A DNA stretch of 64,000 nucleotides from Noviherbaspirillum_A sp047237965 (lineage in GTDB: Bacteria; Pseudomonadota; Gammaproteobacteria; Burkholderiales; Burkholderiaceae_D): contig NZ_JBDFLX010000001.1 in NCBI RefSeq assembly GCF_047237965.1, positions 1,984,001-2,048,000 on the forward strand, read 5' to 3'. Made by a program: the position numbers and the translations under genes. Each line of letters opens with the position of its first letter. The first letter of the stretch is position 1. The notes under the pieces were generated by a model. That model searched no databases and had not been told where the DNA came from. It worked only from the letters and a program-made list of their open reading frames with translations. This document shows positions 44,452 to 52,186 of the stretch, one piece after another.

Positions 44452-44674
44452 AGGCGACCTACTTCTTTTGCTTCGCCAAAAGAAGTAGGCAAGAAAAGGC
44501 GACCCGGTGATCGCGCCCCGCTGCGCGGGGTCCCCGTGACGTCGATGCATGGAGCGGGGCGCGGCTAAACTCGCCAAGCTGCGCTTGACTCAGACAGACG
44601 CCGCACCTTTTCCCGCTCCACGCACCGACGTCACGGCGCGCTCAACGGGATTTAAAAGCAACTGCAACGGCAAC
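44452..44674 (-). repeat. Structured repeat element, copy 2 (sense of the EmrB transcript)
   Basis: Inverted copy of the element at 44009-44235. Read on the minus strand, the 25-bp stem is 44636-44612 with 44558-44534, enclosing the same 53-nt loop. Then follow the CCCCGC/GCGGGG hairpin (44530-44516) and a 13-bp hairpin (44489-44477 with 44470-44458) with loop GCGAAG. Five stem positions differ from copy 1 and all keep pairing; the wobble pairs are G-U on the minus strand. Confidence 0.8.
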
Positions 44675-44704
44675 CGCGACTGCAACGGCACCAGCCCCCT
44701 CCCC

Positions 44705-46258
44705 TCAATGCGCCCCGCCCGCATCCACCGGCGTCTTCGACCTCACAGGCCGCGTCATCCACACCAGCCCGATCAGCAGGATGAACAGAATTGCCGACAT
44801 GTAGAAGATGTCAGTCGCGCCCAGCGTGCCCGCCTGCACCGACAGGCTGCGCTCGATCACGGCCCAGGCGCCCTGCTCCGACATGCCCTGCGCCTGCATT
44901 GCCTGCACCGCCTGGGCGAAGGCCGGGTTGGATGGTCCGGCATGCTCGGCCAGCTGTGCATGGTGCAGCGTGCTGCGGCTGTCCCACAGCGTCGAGGTGA
45001 GCGAGGTGCCCATGCCGCCGAACATGATGCGCACGAAATTCGACAGGCCGGCCGCTGCCGGGATGCGATCCGGCGACAGGCCGGACAGGATGATAGACGT
45101 CAGCGGAATGAAGAACATCGCCATCGCCGCGCCCTGGATCACGGTCGGGATCATCAGCGTCATGGTGTCGACTTCAGGCGTGAAGCGCGAACGCAGGAAG
45201 AACACCAGCGCGAAGATCAGGAAGGCAGTCGAGGCGACGAAGCGCGCGTCGACCTTGGGCAGCATCTTGCCCACCAGCGGCGAGAGCAGGATGGCGAAGA
45301 TGCCGACCGGGGCCATCACCTTGCCGGCCTCGGTGGCGGTGTAGCCGATCTGGGTCTGCAGCCATAGCGGCAGGATCACCAGGCTGCCGAAGAACAGACC
45401 ATAGGCCACCGAGATCGCCACCACGCCGCCGCTGAAATTGCGGCCGGCGAACAGCGACAGGTCCACCACCGGATGGTCTTCACCCAGCTCCCAGATGATG
45501 AAATAGATGAAAGCCACCAGCGCCACCGCGGTCAGCACGATGATCTCGCCGGAAGCGAACCAGTCCAGTTCCTTGCCCTTGTCCAGCATCAGCTGCAGCG
45601 AGCCAACCCAGATCACCAGCAGCGCAAGACCAATCTTGTCGATCGGCAGCCTGACCGTCTTCGATTCGCGGGTGTGATAGATGGACCAGCTGGCCCAGGC
45701 CGCGAACAGGCCGATCGGGATGTTGATGTAGAAGATCCACGGCCAGGTGTAGTTGTCGGAAATCCAACCGCCCAGCAGCGGCCCCATGATCGGCGCCACC
45801 AGCGTGGTCATGCCCCAGAACGCCAGCGCCATGCCGCTCTTGGCCGGCGGATAGCTGGCCAGGAGCAGCGACTGCGACAGCGGAATCATCGGCCCCGCCA
45901 CCGCGCCCTGCAGCACGCGGGCGGCGATCAGGATCTCGATGCTGGGCGCGACGCCGCAAAGGAAGGAAGCCAGCACGAACAGCAGGATGGAGGTAATGAA
46001 CAGCCGCACCTGGCCGAAGCGCATCGTCAGCCAGCCGGTCAGGGGCACCGAGATCGCGTTCGATACCGCGAACGAGGTGATCACCCAGGTGCCCTGCTGC
46101 GGCGACACGCCCATGTCGCCGGAGATGGCCGGGATCGACACGTTGGCGATCGATGAGTCGAGCACGTTCATGAACACCGCCAGCGACAACGCCAGCGTGC
46201 CCAGCACGAGCGGCGTGCCGCTCAGCGGCGGCAGGGCGGCGCGGGGAGCAGTGGCCAT
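44705..46258 (-). CDS. emrB: DHA2-family MFS drug efflux permease (EmrB type)
   Basis: A 517-aa inner-membrane pump with about 14 spans. It starts MATAPRAALPPLSGTPLVLGTLALSLAVFMNVLDSSIANVSIPAI, containing the LDSSIANVSIP motif of EmrB, followed by WVITSFAVSNAISVPLTGWL and the GPLLGGWISDNYTWPWIFYINIPIG motif C region. With EmrA and an outer-membrane factor it would expel hydrophobic drugs. ATG 46258 lies one base past the emrA stop. The 3' end runs into the structured repeat region. Confidence 0.93.
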   Translation of the reverse strand: MATAPRAALPPLSGTPLVLGTLALSLAVFMNVLDSSIANVSIPAISGDMGVSPQQGTWVITSFAVSNAISVPLTGWLTMRFGQVRLFITSILLFVLASFLCGVAPSIEILIAARVLQGAVAGPMIPLSQSLLLASYPPAKSGMALAFWGMTTLVAPIMGPLLGGWISDNYTWPWIFYINIPIGLFAAWASWSIYHTRESKTVRLPIDKIGLALLVIWVGSLQLMLDKGKELDWFASGEIIVLTAVALVAFIYFIIWELGEDHPVVDLSLFAGRNFSGGVVAISVAYGLFFGSLVILPLWLQTQIGYTATEAGKVMAPVGIFAILLSPLVGKMLPKVDARFVASTAFLIFALVFFLRSRFTPEVDTMTLMIPTVIQGAAMAMFFIPLTSIILSGLSPDRIPAAAGLSNFVRIMFGGMGTSLTSTLWDSRSTLHHAQLAEHAGPSNPAFAQAVQAMQAQGMSEQGAWAVIERSLSVQAGTLGATDIFYMSAILFILLIGLVWMTRPVRSKTPVDAGGAH

Positions 46259-46259
46259 C

Positions 46260-47465
46260 TCAGCGCTTCGCCACGGCCGCGCTGTTGTCGGCGATGATGC
46301 GGGCGATGTCCTGCTCGGCCTCGCGGTCGGCGGCATCGAATACCCGGGTCTCGTAGGCCGGCGCGGTGCGGGCCGCGCCGCTGGAGGTGAGGGAGGTGCC
46401 TTCGGCATGGGCGATGTCCACCTTCACTTCCATCGACAGGCCGATGCGCAGCGGCTTTTCAGCCAGCTCCTTCGGGTCGAGCTTGATGCGCACCGGCACC
46501 CGCTGCACCACCTTGATCCAGTTGCCGCTGGCATTCTGCGCCGGCAGCAAGGCAAAGGCGGCGCCGGTGCCGGCGGCCAGGCCCACCACCTGGCCGTGAT
46601 AGACCACGTCGTCGCCATACAGGTCCGAATGCAGGGTCACCGGCTGGCCGATGCGCATCTGCGCCAGCTGGCCTTCCTTGAAATTGGCGTCCACCCACAG
46701 CGCATCCAGCGGCACGATGGACAAGAGCGGCGCGCCGGGCGCGACACGCTGGCCGACCTGCACCGAGCGCCGCGCCACATAACCTGTGATAGGCGCCGGC
46801 AGCTTGGTGCGGGCATAGGCGAGGTAAGCCGAGCGCACCTGGGCGGCGGCGCGCAGCACATTCGGATTCTCGGCCACCGGCGTGCTGCTGGTCAGCGCCT
46901 GGTTGGACGCCAGCTGCTCGCGCGCGGCCTGCAGCGCCGACTCCGCCGCCTTTACGGCATTGCGCGCATGCTCGATATCCTCGCCGGACACGGCGCCGGT
47001 GCCGGTCAGGCGGGTGCGGCGCGCCAGGTCGTCGCGGGCGCGCGCCAGCTCGGTGCTGCGCAGCGCGATGTTGGCATTGAGCGCGCCGGTGTTGACGAAC
47101 AGGGTGCGGGTTTCGCGCACGGTCTGGGCCAGCTGCGCTTCGGCCTGGGCCAGCGCCACCTTGGCGTCGGCCGGATCGAGTTCCACCAGCGGCTTGCCCA
47201 TTTCCACCCGCTCGGTGTCGTCGGCATGGATGGCGATCACGGTGCCGCCGACCTGGGGCGTGACCTGCACCACATTGCCGGCGACATAGGCGTCGTCGGT
47301 GCTTTCGAAATGGCGGGCGAAGATGAACCACCAGATGCCGTAGGCCACCAGCGCGGCCAGCACCAGCAGGGTGAAGCCAATCAGGAAGACACGGCGCTTG
47401 CCGTTGCGGGCCGGGGCCGGCGTTGGGGCCGGCGCTGCCTGTGGAGCGGAACTTTGCATGGTCAT
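46260..47465 (-). CDS. emrA: HlyD/EmrA-family membrane fusion protein
   Basis: A 401-aa periplasmic adaptor. After an Ala/Pro-rich start comes one inner-membrane span (RRVFLIGFTLLVLAALVAYGIWWFIFA), the lipoyl-like segment (ESTDDAYVAGNVVQVTPQVGGTVIAIHADDTERVEMGKPLVELDP), a long coiled coil and a beta-barrel domain (APITGYVARRSVQVGQRVAPGAPLLSIVPLDALWVDANFKEGQL). ATG 47465 overlaps the stop of the outer-membrane gene (ATGA), so the three genes are translationally coupled. Confidence 0.94.
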   Translation of the reverse strand: MTMQSSAPQAAPAPTPAPARNGKRRVFLIGFTLLVLAALVAYGIWWFIFARHFESTDDAYVAGNVVQVTPQVGGTVIAIHADDTERVEMGKPLVELDPADAKVALAQAEAQLAQTVRETRTLFVNTGALNANIALRSTELARARDDLARRTRLTGTGAVSGEDIEHARNAVKAAESALQAAREQLASNQALTSSTPVAENPNVLRAAAQVRSAYLAYARTKLPAPITGYVARRSVQVGQRVAPGAPLLSIVPLDALWVDANFKEGQLAQMRIGQPVTLHSDLYGDDVVYHGQVVGLAAGTGAAFALLPAQNASGNWIKVVQRVPVRIKLDPKELAEKPLRIGLSMEVKVDIAHAEGTSLTSSGAARTAPAYETRVFDAADREAEQDIARIIADNSAAVAKR

Positions 47466-49123
47466 GATGCGGATTTCGATGAGGAAGAGGATTGTTCGGT
47501 GACTGGGAGCCTGCGCGGCAGAAGGGTCGGCGGCTGCAACGCGCGAGAAAACGGTCCAGTTTGGCACCCCCAACTGCGCCCAGGGGGCCACCCTGGGCTT
47601 GTTGGCGCTACCAAACCGTCCTCGTTTTTCGCGCGTTTCGCTACGCCGCCTTCTACCGCGCAGGCTCCCAGGCCGGCGGCATCGGCATCGGCATCGAAGC
47701 CGCCGCCCAGCGCCCGGATCAGGTTTACGCGCAGGTCGGCGCGGCGCGCCTGGTTTTCCAGCTCGACCTTGCGCTGCACGATCAGCGCCAGTTCGCTGGC
47801 CAGCACCGGCAGCATATTGGTGGTGCCGACCCGCTCGCGCTCGCGCGCCAGGCGCAGCGCATTGCTGGCGGCCTGGGTGGCGGCCCGCTGATGGCCGCCC
47901 TGCGCCTCGGCGGCGCGCAGCGACTGCACCTGGTCGGCCACGTCGCGCAGCGCATCCACCAGCGTCTGGTTATAGCCGGCGACGGCATTGTCGTAACCGG
48001 CGACCCGGCCCTTGAGCTGCGCGCGCAAGCGGCCGCCTTCGAACACCGGCAGGCGAATCGCCGGGCCAATGCCGACGATGCGGCTGCCGGCTTCCAGCAG
48101 GCGCGGCAGCGACAGCGTGGAAAAGCCGGCGAAGGCGGTCAGGTTCACGTTCGGATAGAACTGCGCCTTGGCGCTGGCAATCTCGCCCTGCGCCGCCTCG
48201 ACCCGCCAGCGGCTGGCGACGATATCGGGCCGGCGGCCCAGGAGGCCCAGCGGCAGCTGGTCGGGCAAGGCCGTCGCCGAGTCCGGCGGCAGCGCCGGCG
48301 CCGCAATCGCCAGGCCGCGGTCCGGGCCCTTGCCCGTCAGCGCCGCCAGCTGGTTGCGGGTCAGCGCCATCGCTTCCTGCCACTGCACGATCTCGGCGCG
48401 CAAGCCTTCCAGCTGCTGGCGCGTCTGTTCGCTCTCGCTTTCGGTGTCCAGGCCGGCCTTGAAGCGCAGCGCGGTCAGGCGGCCGAGCTTTTCACGGGCC
48501 ACCAGCTGCTGCCGGGTCAGTTCCAGCTGGGCGTTCTGGCGCGCCAGCTGCAGCCAGGCGCGGCTGATGGCGGCTGTCAGCGTCAGGCGCGCGCTGTACT
48601 GCTCGGCGTCCACCGCCCGGCCCTGCGCCAGCGCGGCGCGCAGCTCGGCATCGTGCCGGCCCCAGAAGTCCAGTTCATGGGAAAAATTCAGCGCAAGCTG
48701 GGTGTCGGCCTTGTATTCGCCAGCCAGCGGCGGCGGAATCAGCCCGGTTTCGGTGTAGCGCTGGTAAGTGCTGCTGAGGCCGGCGCCCACGGTGGGCAGG
48801 CGGTTGGCGCGGCTCAGGTCGACGGCAGCCTGCGCCGAGGCCAGGCGCGCCGCGGTGACCTGCAGGCCGGGATTGTCGGCCAGCGCTTCTTCCACCAGGG
48901 CACGCAGCGGCGCGCCGCCAAGCTGGGCCACCCAGTCCAGGGTGGGCCAGGCGCCGCCCTGGGCCGGCAGGCTGGCGGCAGCGGATAGGTCGGATGGCGT
49001 CTGCAACTGCTTGCTGCTTTCTATGCCCTTGAAGTTGGCGCAGGAAGACAGCAGCAGCGCGCCAGTCAGGGCGACGGCGCCGGCCTTGATCCTGCCGGAT
49101 CGCATTGGCGTGAATCTCGTCAT
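47462..49123 (-). CDS. NodT-family outer-membrane efflux lipoprotein with foreign C-terminal tail
   Basis: A 553-aa outer-membrane factor of a tripartite pump. Signal peptide with lipobox (GALLLSSC), two OEP repeats (PGLQVTAARLASAQAAVDLSRANRLPTV; RRPDIVASRWRVEAAQGEIASAKAQFYPNVNLTAFAGF). The family usually ends shortly after LIRALGGGFD, which here is near residue 475. The remaining 69 residues from Leu at base 47671 have no family resemblance and are encoded mostly by a palindromic insertion ending exactly there. The reading frame remains coupled to emrA. First gene of the efflux operon. Confidence 0.9.
   Translation of the reverse strand: MTRFTPMRSGRIKAGAVALTGALLLSSCANFKGIESSKQLQTPSDLSAAASLPAQGGAWPTLDWVAQLGGAPLRALVEEALADNPGLQVTAARLASAQAAVDLSRANRLPTVGAGLSSTYQRYTETGLIPPPLAGEYKADTQLALNFSHELDFWGRHDAELRAALAQGRAVDAEQYSARLTLTAAISRAWLQLARQNAQLELTRQQLVAREKLGRLTALRFKAGLDTESESEQTRQQLEGLRAEIVQWQEAMALTRNQLAALTGKGPDRGLAIAAPALPPDSATALPDQLPLGLLGRRPDIVASRWRVEAAQGEIASAKAQFYPNVNLTAFAGFSTLSLPRLLEAGSRIVGIGPAIRLPVFEGGRLRAQLKGRVAGYDNAVAGYNQTLVDALRDVADQVQSLRAAEAQGGHQRAATQAASNALRLARERERVGTTNMLPVLASELALIVQRKVELENQARRADLRVNLIRALGGGFDADADAAGLGACAVEGGVAKRAKNEDGLVAPTSPGWPPGRSWGCQTGPFSRALQPPTLLPRRLPVTEQSSSSSKSAS
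47503..47671. repeat. 169-bp palindromic element inserted in the outer-membrane factor gene
   Basis: The outer 23 bp at each end (47503-47525 and 47649-47671) are inverted copies with one mismatch. Inner arms are weaker (shared CGCGCGA and TTTGG/CCAAA). The centre has an 8-bp stem GCCCAGGG/CCCTGGGC (47578-47598). The one outer mismatch is a G-U pair on the coding (minus) strand. It adds about 56 codons to the gene. Arrangement recalls palindromic elements found inside Rickettsia genes. Confidence 0.75.
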
Positions 49124-49497
49124 GCTGTACTCGTGGAAATGTTCGGATAGGGACCGGATGACCCGGCATCATGCGCCAGGAAATGCCAGAAGGATGTTTC
49201 AATGTCGGCTTTAATTGACTAGGCAGTAATATAGCCGAAACATGGAAAGCAGAACCGCAAAACAATACTTCCCTGCGTTTATGCCGTCAACGCGCAGAAA
49301 AACGGTACGAGTCTGTTCCAGGCGGGAGTGTACGTTGCCCCGCCAGCCGGATAAATGCTGCGGATGGCAATGCATTATTGTCTTGAGGGAAACAATGATG
49401 GTGGAAATGCGCGGCCCGCCCTGCCACACCAGGACCTGACCAGCGCAAACGCTCCTGGCGCGTGAAGCAGACACGCCAGAAGCACGCTCTGGCGCTG
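49124..49497. other. Intergenic region upstream of the efflux operon
   Basis: A 374-bp gap. It must hold the promoter of the efflux operon (near 49124-49240, reading left) and the 3' end of the outer-membrane protein gene on the right. A short hairpin CGCCAGA/TCTGGCG (49468-49488) follows that gene's stop but has no T run. No gene is credible. Confidence 0.4.
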
Positions 49498-50166
49498 TCA
49501 GAAGCGATAGGTGACGCCGGCCCTGATGACCGGATATACGCGGAAGTTATCGACCTTGTCGCTGAGGCTGGCGCGCTCGACATTGATATCCTCGGCAAGT
49601 TGGGCGCACATCGGCTGCGGCAGGCTGCAGCCGGTGGTCGCCAGCGCCACGCGCGGCCTGCCTTGCAGCATGGCGCCCACATCCACGGCCACACCCCAGC
49701 GTTTTTCCGCCTTGGGCGCCCTGCCCCAGCCGAGCCCGAGATAGGGCGCGAGATGGCGGAAATCGATGCGGCCATCCAGCCTGCCGGCTTCCGACACGCT
49801 GTATTGACGGTTATTGATCATGTAGCTGCCACTGGCATTGGGCAGGCCGGCGGCATCGATCCGGTTGCCATTGAACATCAGGCCACTGGTCAGACGAAAG
49901 CCCTGGTCGACCGGGTAATAGTCCAGCAGCAGGTCGATGGTGCGCAGCCTGAGCTGGAAATCGTAGTCGACGGAACGGGTACGCTCGGACTTGTCATGTT
50001 CGAGCAGGCTTGCGCCCACGCGCAGGCTCAGCCTGTCGCTCAAGGGAGTGGCGACATGCAGCGCAAGTCCGGTCGTACCGGCCGACACCGAGAGGTCGTG
50101 ATCCATGGCAAATCCAATAACCGGAAAGGCGACAGTAGCGGCAAGACAGAAAACAAACTTATTCAT
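49498..50166 (-). CDS. Outer-membrane beta-barrel protein, function unknown
   Basis: A 222-aa exported protein. The signal peptide (KFVFCLAATVAFPVIGFA) is followed by alternating hydrophobic strands (LSVSAGTTGLALHVATPLSDRLSLRVGASLLEH; LRTIDLLLDYYPV; GFRLTSGLMFNGNRIDAAG; LAPYLGLGWGRAPKAEKRWGVAVDVGAML) and a terminal strand YPVIRAGVTYRF ending in Phe. It resembles small 8-stranded barrel proteins (OmpW/OmpA-like fold) without a named family. The promoter lies in the AT-rich region to the right. Confidence 0.8.
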   Translation of the reverse strand: MNKFVFCLAATVAFPVIGFAMDHDLSVSAGTTGLALHVATPLSDRLSLRVGASLLEHDKSERTRSVDYDFQLRLRTIDLLLDYYPVDQGFRLTSGLMFNGNRIDAAGLPNASGSYMINNRQYSVSEAGRLDGRIDFRHLAPYLGLGWGRAPKAEKRWGVAVDVGAMLQGRPRVALATTGCSLPQPMCAQLAEDINVERASLSDKVDNFRVYPVIRAGVTYRF

Positions 50167-50343
50167 TTATGACAATTTCCAGGAAGATAACACCAAGAAA
50201 ACAACTTTTAACGACATTCGCCATTATAAAATTTATTTCCTGGAGACAATGAAAAATTGCGGCACAGAAACTTTCCGTTGTTTTTATACGGCAATTTATT
50301 TCTTCAAGGATACAAAATTCCTGATCTGCGCTATGATGCGTCC

Positions 50344-50407
50344 GTCTCCTCCTTCCTGTAAGGGAACGGGTTAGCCCGCGGCCGCAAGGCAACGCGGGCT
50401 TTTTTTT
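50344..50407 (+). ncRNA. Candidate small RNA with C-rich anti-Shine-Dalgarno motif
   Basis: A -10 box TATGAT (50332-50337) with a poor -35 (GATACA 17 bp upstream) would start a transcript of about 64 nt near 50344. It begins with a CTCCTCCTTCCT stretch able to pair with purine-rich ribosome-binding sites. It ends in a terminator with stem AGCCCGC/GCGGGCT (50373-50379 and 50394-50400) and a run of seven or more T. No reading frame fits. The same hairpin could instead be only a stray terminator. Confidence 0.35.
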
Positions 50408-50486
50408 GTTGTTGGCGGTTCCACCGAAATCAGGCAGAATGCGCGGGCTTCATACAAAAAAATCCATTGCCTGAAGGTGAGGAGAC

Positions 50487-50520
50487 AAAAAAAGCCCGCG
50501 TCCAACGACGCGGGCTTTTT
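50487..50520. terminator. Bidirectional terminator of the acidic-protein gene
   Basis: Perfect 9-bp stem GCCCGCGTC/GACGCGGGC with loop CAAC, flanked by seven A on the left and five T on the right, so it is active on both strands. Confidence 0.85.
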
Positions 50521-50560
50521 CCTTTTCTCCCCGCCTGCTGCGCGGGAACGGCCTGCCCTG

Positions 50561-50947
50561 CTATCTTCCGGCGTCGACGTCGGCGTCGCCGGGATCGACG
50601 GCTTCGACGTTATCCACCCTATCGGTATCGATGTCATTGCCATCGGCCTCGATGCTGTCGCGCGATGCCGCGGCCCGTTCGCCGGTGCCGCCCGAGTCGG
50701 AATCGCTGTCGAGATTGGCGTCGCCGACGTCGGGACCTGCGGTGCCGCCAGCCATTGAGGCGTCCGGGTCGGAGGTCGTGCCCATCTCCATGTCCAGGCC
50801 GACATCGCGTGAAAGACCCGGCCCCTGCATGTCGCTGCCGGTGTCGGATATATCGCTGGGACCGAGCGCGTCGGTGCCGTGGCCCCGTCCCAGGCTGCGA
50901 TCCGGGCCGCTGGTGAGATAGTCCGGGTCCAGGGTGCTGTCTGCCAT
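50561..50947 (-). CDS. Acidic, low-complexity protein of unknown function
   Basis: A 128-aa protein rich in Asp, Gly, Ser and Thr with almost no aromatic residues (SDISDTGSDM, NLDSDSDSGGTGERAAASRDS, DIDTDRVDNVEAVDPGDADVDAGR). It is predicted to be disordered. ATG 50947 (MADSTLDPDYLTSG) is supported by AAAGGAG. No signal peptide or known domain. The good ribosome-binding site and its own terminator argue it is real. Function not recognisable. Confidence 0.7.
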   Translation of the reverse strand: MADSTLDPDYLTSGPDRSLGRGHGTDALGPSDISDTGSDMQGPGLSRDVGLDMEMGTTSDPDASMAGGTAGPDVGDANLDSDSDSGGTGERAAASRDSIEADGNDIDTDRVDNVEAVDPGDADVDAGR

Positions 50948-51180
50948 GATCTGCTCCTTTAATGATCGATTGATAAATTTAGATGGGAAGCAGGTGGAAC
51001 AGTTCGGCCGGCAGGCCTGTGCGGGCTTGCGTGGAATCATCGAAAGTACAAGCGCCGCCCCGGATTTGCGAACAATCAAGCGATTAAAAAAATCGGCGTA
51101 CTGCCGATGCAAACAAGTTCGATAAGTGATACCTTCGAGAGACCGTTTGCATTTTAATCAGACTATCCGGACAGGATCTG

Positions 51181-52167
51181 ATGAAGAAAGCGCCGCTCTA
51201 CAGCAGCTCACGCCGCAGTCCTCCCAGACAGCCTGCGTCGCCCTCCGATGGCGAGCCGGCCAGGGAAGGCAGCCACAAGCCTGCTACGCCCTCCCCCGCC
51301 GTCGCCGCTGCCAGTGCAGCGCCTTCTCCCGCAACGTCAGTCCACAGCAAGCCGCGCCGCATGCATCGCCTGCGCAGCGTCATGGCGCGCCATGAACGCC
51401 TGCTGCTGGTGCTGGGCTCGGCGCTGCTGACCCTGGCGCTGATGATCGCCTGGACCGCCAGCCGGCCGCTGCCACGCGAGCTGAAGCAGGAAGACATCGA
51501 CGCCGCGGTGCTGCACACCATGCAGGAAAAGGTGATGCCCTCGGCCGAGGCGCGCGCTTTTCGGGCAGTCCATCCCTCGGTGGTGCGCATACGCCAGCTC
51601 GGTCACGTCGACGGCAAGGAAGGCGACGTGGTCAAGGGCGTGGGCACCGGCGTGGTCATCCTCGACAAGGGCGTGATCCTGACCAATCTGCATGTGGTGG
51701 CCGGCGCCGAGCGGGTGCAGATCACCTTCGCCGACGGCAGCGTCTCGGAAGCCGGCGTGATGAATGTGCAGCCCGAAAACGACCTTGCGGTGCTGCAGGC
51801 CAAGACCATCCCGGACGACCTGGTGGCAGCCACCCTGCGCCCCAGCCGCGACCTGGCGATGGGCGACCATGTGATCGCCGTCGGCTTCCCGTTCGGCATC
51901 GGCCCGTCGGTGTCGGCCGGCATCGTGTCCGGCCTGAAGCGGGAATACCGCTCGCCGGAAGGCAACAAGATCCTGTCCAACCTGATCCAGTTCGACGCCG
52001 CCGCCAATCCCGGCAATTCCGGCGGACCGCTGGTGACGATGGATGGCGAGGTGGTGGGCATCGTGACCGCCATCTTGAACCCTGGCGACCAGGGTGTATT
52101 CATCGGCATCGGCTTTGCGGTCCCGATCGAAAACGCGGCGGCGGCGGTCGGCATGTCGCCCTTCTGA
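51181..52167 (+). CDS. Membrane-anchored trypsin-like serine protease (S1C, DegP-like, no PDZ)
   Basis: A 328-aa protein. Residues 1-70 are Ser/Pro/Ala-rich and cytoplasmic, followed by one span (LLLVLGSALLTLALMIAWTA) and a periplasmic protease domain. The triad is visible: His in ILTNLHVVAGAE, Asp in ENDLAVLQAK, Ser in NPGNSGGPLVTMDGE. The protein ends after the protease domain, without the PDZ domains of DegP/DegS. It lies 19 bp before the MoxR gene in the same direction and may share its transcript. Confidence 0.92.
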   Translation: MKKAPLYSSSRRSPPRQPASPSDGEPAREGSHKPATPSPAVAAASAAPSPATSVHSKPRRMHRLRSVMARHERLLLVLGSALLTLALMIAWTASRPLPRELKQEDIDAAVLHTMQEKVMPSAEARAFRAVHPSVVRIRQLGHVDGKEGDVVKGVGTGVVILDKGVILTNLHVVAGAERVQITFADGSVSEAGVMNVQPENDLAVLQAKTIPDDLVAATLRPSRDLAMGDHVIAVGFPFGIGPSVSAGIVSGLKREYRSPEGNKILSNLIQFDAAANPGNSGGPLVTMDGEVVGIVTAILNPGDQGVFIGIGFAVPIENAAAAVGMSPF

Positions 52168-52186
52168 ACGCAAACGGAACAATCCC

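Larger units (their letters stand above)
43952..44704. other. Convergent intergenic region built as a large imperfect inverted repeat
   Basis: No gene is credible in these 753 bp between the convergent stops of the amidohydrolase and EmrB genes. Both edges carry a G-rich/C-rich tract and GCCGTT-type low-complexity sequence, inward of which lie two inverted copies of a structured element (annotated separately). The middle (44236-44451) contains GTTGATGTTGACGTT-like and CTTCAAACTTCAACTTC low-complexity runs. Short open frames here are by-products of the repeats. Confidence 0.7.
50167..50560. other. AT-rich intergenic region with a candidate small RNA
   Basis: A 394-bp gap. Bases 50167-50330 are strikingly AT-rich and hold the promoter of the barrel-protein gene. 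To the right are a candidate small RNA (50344-50407) and the terminator of the acidic-protein gene (50487-50520). Nothing else is seen. Confidence 0.5.

Noticed and set aside
44110..44577. Several small open frames in the convergent repeat region
   Set aside because: They are translations of the inverted repeats on both strands, lack ribosome-binding sites and have no domain.
49468..49488. Hairpin after the outer-membrane barrel gene considered as an intrinsic terminator
   Set aside because: The stem lacks a T run on the relevant strand.
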